Of a DNA stretch of 64,000 bases, positions 62,735 through 64,000 are shown piece by piece. The notes under the pieces are model-generated. The model did no database searches. It saw only the letters and a list, made by a program, of their open reading frames with translations, and had not been told where the DNA came from. How positions within the stretch are numbered: position 1 is the first letter of the stretch; every line of letters begins with the position of its first letter. Both the position numbers and the translations under genes were made by a program. The DNA is from JBHEBG01 sp046557915 (lineage in GTDB: Bacteria; Bacteroidota; Bacteroidia; Flavobacteriales; Flavobacteriaceae). Location of the stretch: assembly GCF_046557915.1 (NCBI RefSeq), contig NZ_JBHEBG010000002.1, forward strand, positions 372,001 through 436,000, written 5' to 3'.

Positions 62735-63916
62735 TTAAAACAAGTTAGGTAAATTTAAGGATATGGTACCATCATTTTTATCCGGATGCTTTCCAAAGGT
62801 CACTTTCTTCGTTATACCATAGTTTTTTGCCTTGTTTAGCAGGCGTATTTGGTGCTGCCATTGCACAATACGCTCCCTATACTCTGGTAAATACATTGCG
62901 TTTTTCTTTATTGTGGATCCATAATTGTAAGCAATATCCACACGCACATTACAATCATTTACCTCAAAGAATGCTTTTATAAGATGATTTTTAGGCTGAT
63001 GGTATATGGCATGTTCAATGATATTCTCAAATAATGTCTGAAGCACAAAGGCCGGAATTCTTGCCCCAGATTGTGCTGCCTTTTCATTAAAGTGGATCTG
63101 ATAATCGAAGCGATGGTTATAGCGCAGTTTCTGGAGTTTTAAGTATCCCTGTAACATGGCCACTTCATCCTTTAGAAATACAGTATCTTTTTCTAGATGT
63201 TTTAGGTAAAACCGAATCAGTTTGCTAAAAATTGAAAAGTAATCCAAAGCCGATTTTTTGTTTCCCGTTGTAATAAAATATTGAATGGCATTAAGGGCAT
63301 TAAAAACAAAATGGGGATTCATTTGCGACCGAAAAGCTTTTAGTTTTAGCGCTATGGCCTCTTGCTTTATTCTAAGCAAGTTTTCTTGTTCGTCTTTTAA
63401 TAATCTATCGGCGCGTATGTTTTCTAGCTTAATGGAGCAAAGTGAAGCTATGGCGCTCAATATGCGTAAATGCTGATGGGTAAAGAAATCTTTTTCTGGA
63501 TGCTCACAGTCAATTACACCATAAACCACACTGTCTGTGGCAATAGGAACCGCAATTTCCGATAACCTATTTTCATCATCAACCAGATAACGTCTGTCCT
63601 TGCTTGTATCTTTTACAATTTCGCTTTTCCCGTTTTGGGCAACATATCCTGTAATCCCCTCTCCTATCGGAATTTTCATGGGATTGACAATCTTATAGCT
63701 CTCAGGATTTTTAGTGCCAAAGGCTGCTTTTTGTATTAGAAATTCCTTTTCGTCATCCAATAAATACACCACGCAGTCTACAAAGCCCAATTTGGCAATA
63801 CAGTTTTTAACCAAATCCCACAACAAACTGTCCTCATCTTTTTTGTTTAAAATCGATTTTGAAAAATAGATCAAAACTTCTTCAAAGGTATAATCGGTCG
63901 TTGTGTGTTCTAACAT
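62735..63916 (-). CDS. GAF-domain LytS-type histidine kinase, soluble
   Basis: This 393-residue cytoplasmic kinase has no transmembrane segment: a GAF domain (about 15-165; IPIGEGITGYVAQNGKSEIV), then a LytS-type His kinase (KAFRSQMNPHFVFNALNAIQYF; LFENIIEHAIYHQP). It is the first gene of the operon with the 7TMR-DISM kinase and LytTR regulator. It may add an intracellular signal to the same output. The start is the ATG at 63916. Confidence 0.9.
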   Translation of the reverse strand: MLEHTTTDYTFEEVLIYFSKSILNKKDEDSLLWDLVKNCIAKLGFVDCVVYLLDDEKEFLIQKAAFGTKNPESYKIVNPMKIPIGEGITGYVAQNGKSEIVKDTSKDRRYLVDDENRLSEIAVPIATDSVVYGVIDCEHPEKDFFTHQHLRILSAIASLCSIKLENIRADRLLKDEQENLLRIKQEAIALKLKAFRSQMNPHFVFNALNAIQYFITTGNKKSALDYFSIFSKLIRFYLKHLEKDTVFLKDEVAMLQGYLKLQKLRYNHRFDYQIHFNEKAAQSGARIPAFVLQTLFENIIEHAIYHQPKNHLIKAFFEVNDCNVRVDIAYNYGSTIKKNAMYLPEYRERIVQWQHQIRLLNKAKNYGITKKVTFGKHPDKNDGTISLNLPNLF

Positions 63917-64000
63917 GATATATTTTTTTTATTTATAATTGAAAAACCACATTGCCGCAGAACAATACCGGTCAATGTGGTTTTCTACCCTACCAATTAA

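Noticed and set aside
1..64000. CRISPR array, tRNA, rRNA, phage structural genes, transposase
   Set aside because: None was recognised on either strand by reading the window; a database search would be needed to exclude short remnants.

Overview
The window looks like a chromosomal stretch of a marine, polysaccharide-degrading member of the Bacteroidota, most likely Flavobacteriaceae. The reasons are the many SPII lipoproteins with short Bacteroidota-type lipoboxes, the two DUF5916 outer-membrane-type proteins, a sulfatase, LytS/LytTR and 7TMR-DISM signalling proteins, moderate-to-low G+C, weak Shine-Dalgarno sites, and promoter-like TTG-N19-TAnnTTTG elements. I see no rRNA, tRNA, CRISPR array, phage structural gene or recognisable transposase.

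Layout. 0-6.5 kb: an AraC regulator, two decayed genes (a beta-barrel protein with an internal amber codon and a PQQ-type propeller with a +1 frameshift), a DUF5916 protein and a secreted sugar isomerase-like TIM barrel. 6.5-9.8 kb: a MarR regulator divergent from a serine hydrolase and a D-threonine-aldolase-like PLP enzyme, with two near-identical operators between them. 9.8-13.8 kb: two adjacent secreted proteins of unknown function, one of about 940 residues. 13.9-20.5 kb: assorted metabolic genes (AraC, DUF983, SIS, EEP, SnoaL-like) and an HxlR regulator divergent from an oxidoreductase/ABM monooxygenase pair, again with twin operator-like palindromes. 20.6-23.7 kb: a compact operon of membrane proteins with a LytS kinase and LytTR regulator. 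23.8-32.2 kb: sulfatase, LamG lipoprotein, an alpha/beta-hydrolase stump, a 1247-residue TPR protein with two CbbX-type AAA+ domains, and a small Tat-signal subunit plus GMC oxidoreductase. 32.3-41.7 kb: a ThuA/sugar dehydrogenase/PKD/cytochrome c fusion, AraC, a DUF3179 lipoprotein, and an operon of two beta-lactamase-like hydrolases with a membrane LytTR protein. 41.7-47.9 kb: an A+T-rich, repeat-bearing block holding a YdjC-type deacetylase, a quinohaemoprotein dehydrogenase and a metallo-beta-lactamase-fold lipoprotein. 48-50.3 kb: a Gfo/Idh/MocA oxidoreductase with a DUF1080 (3-keto-glycoside hydrolase-type) lipoprotein. 56.6-64 kb: a second DUF5916 protein, two small unknown proteins, and a three-gene signalling operon of two His-kinases and one LytTR regulator.

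The part most likely to be an under-described system lies at 50.5-56.3 kb. Two near-identical direct repeats of about 515 bp (50561-51074 and 55768-56284) bracket a four-gene A+T-rich cassette: a helical protein of unknown function, a beta-class DNA methyltransferase (TSPPF and DPFGGSNTTG motifs), a PD-(D/E)XK-like protein with Glu where the catalytic Lys should be, and a GHKL (MORC/HSP90-like) ATPase. The last three genes are nearly abutting and have their own good Bacteroidota promoter. This composition fits an ATP-dependent restriction-modification or anti-phage system. The repeats cut across a small gene that is complete on the right and truncated on the left, which suggests a recombination-based insertion or duplication.

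All coordinates, motifs and repeats were read by eye. Family assignments come from motif recognition without database searching.
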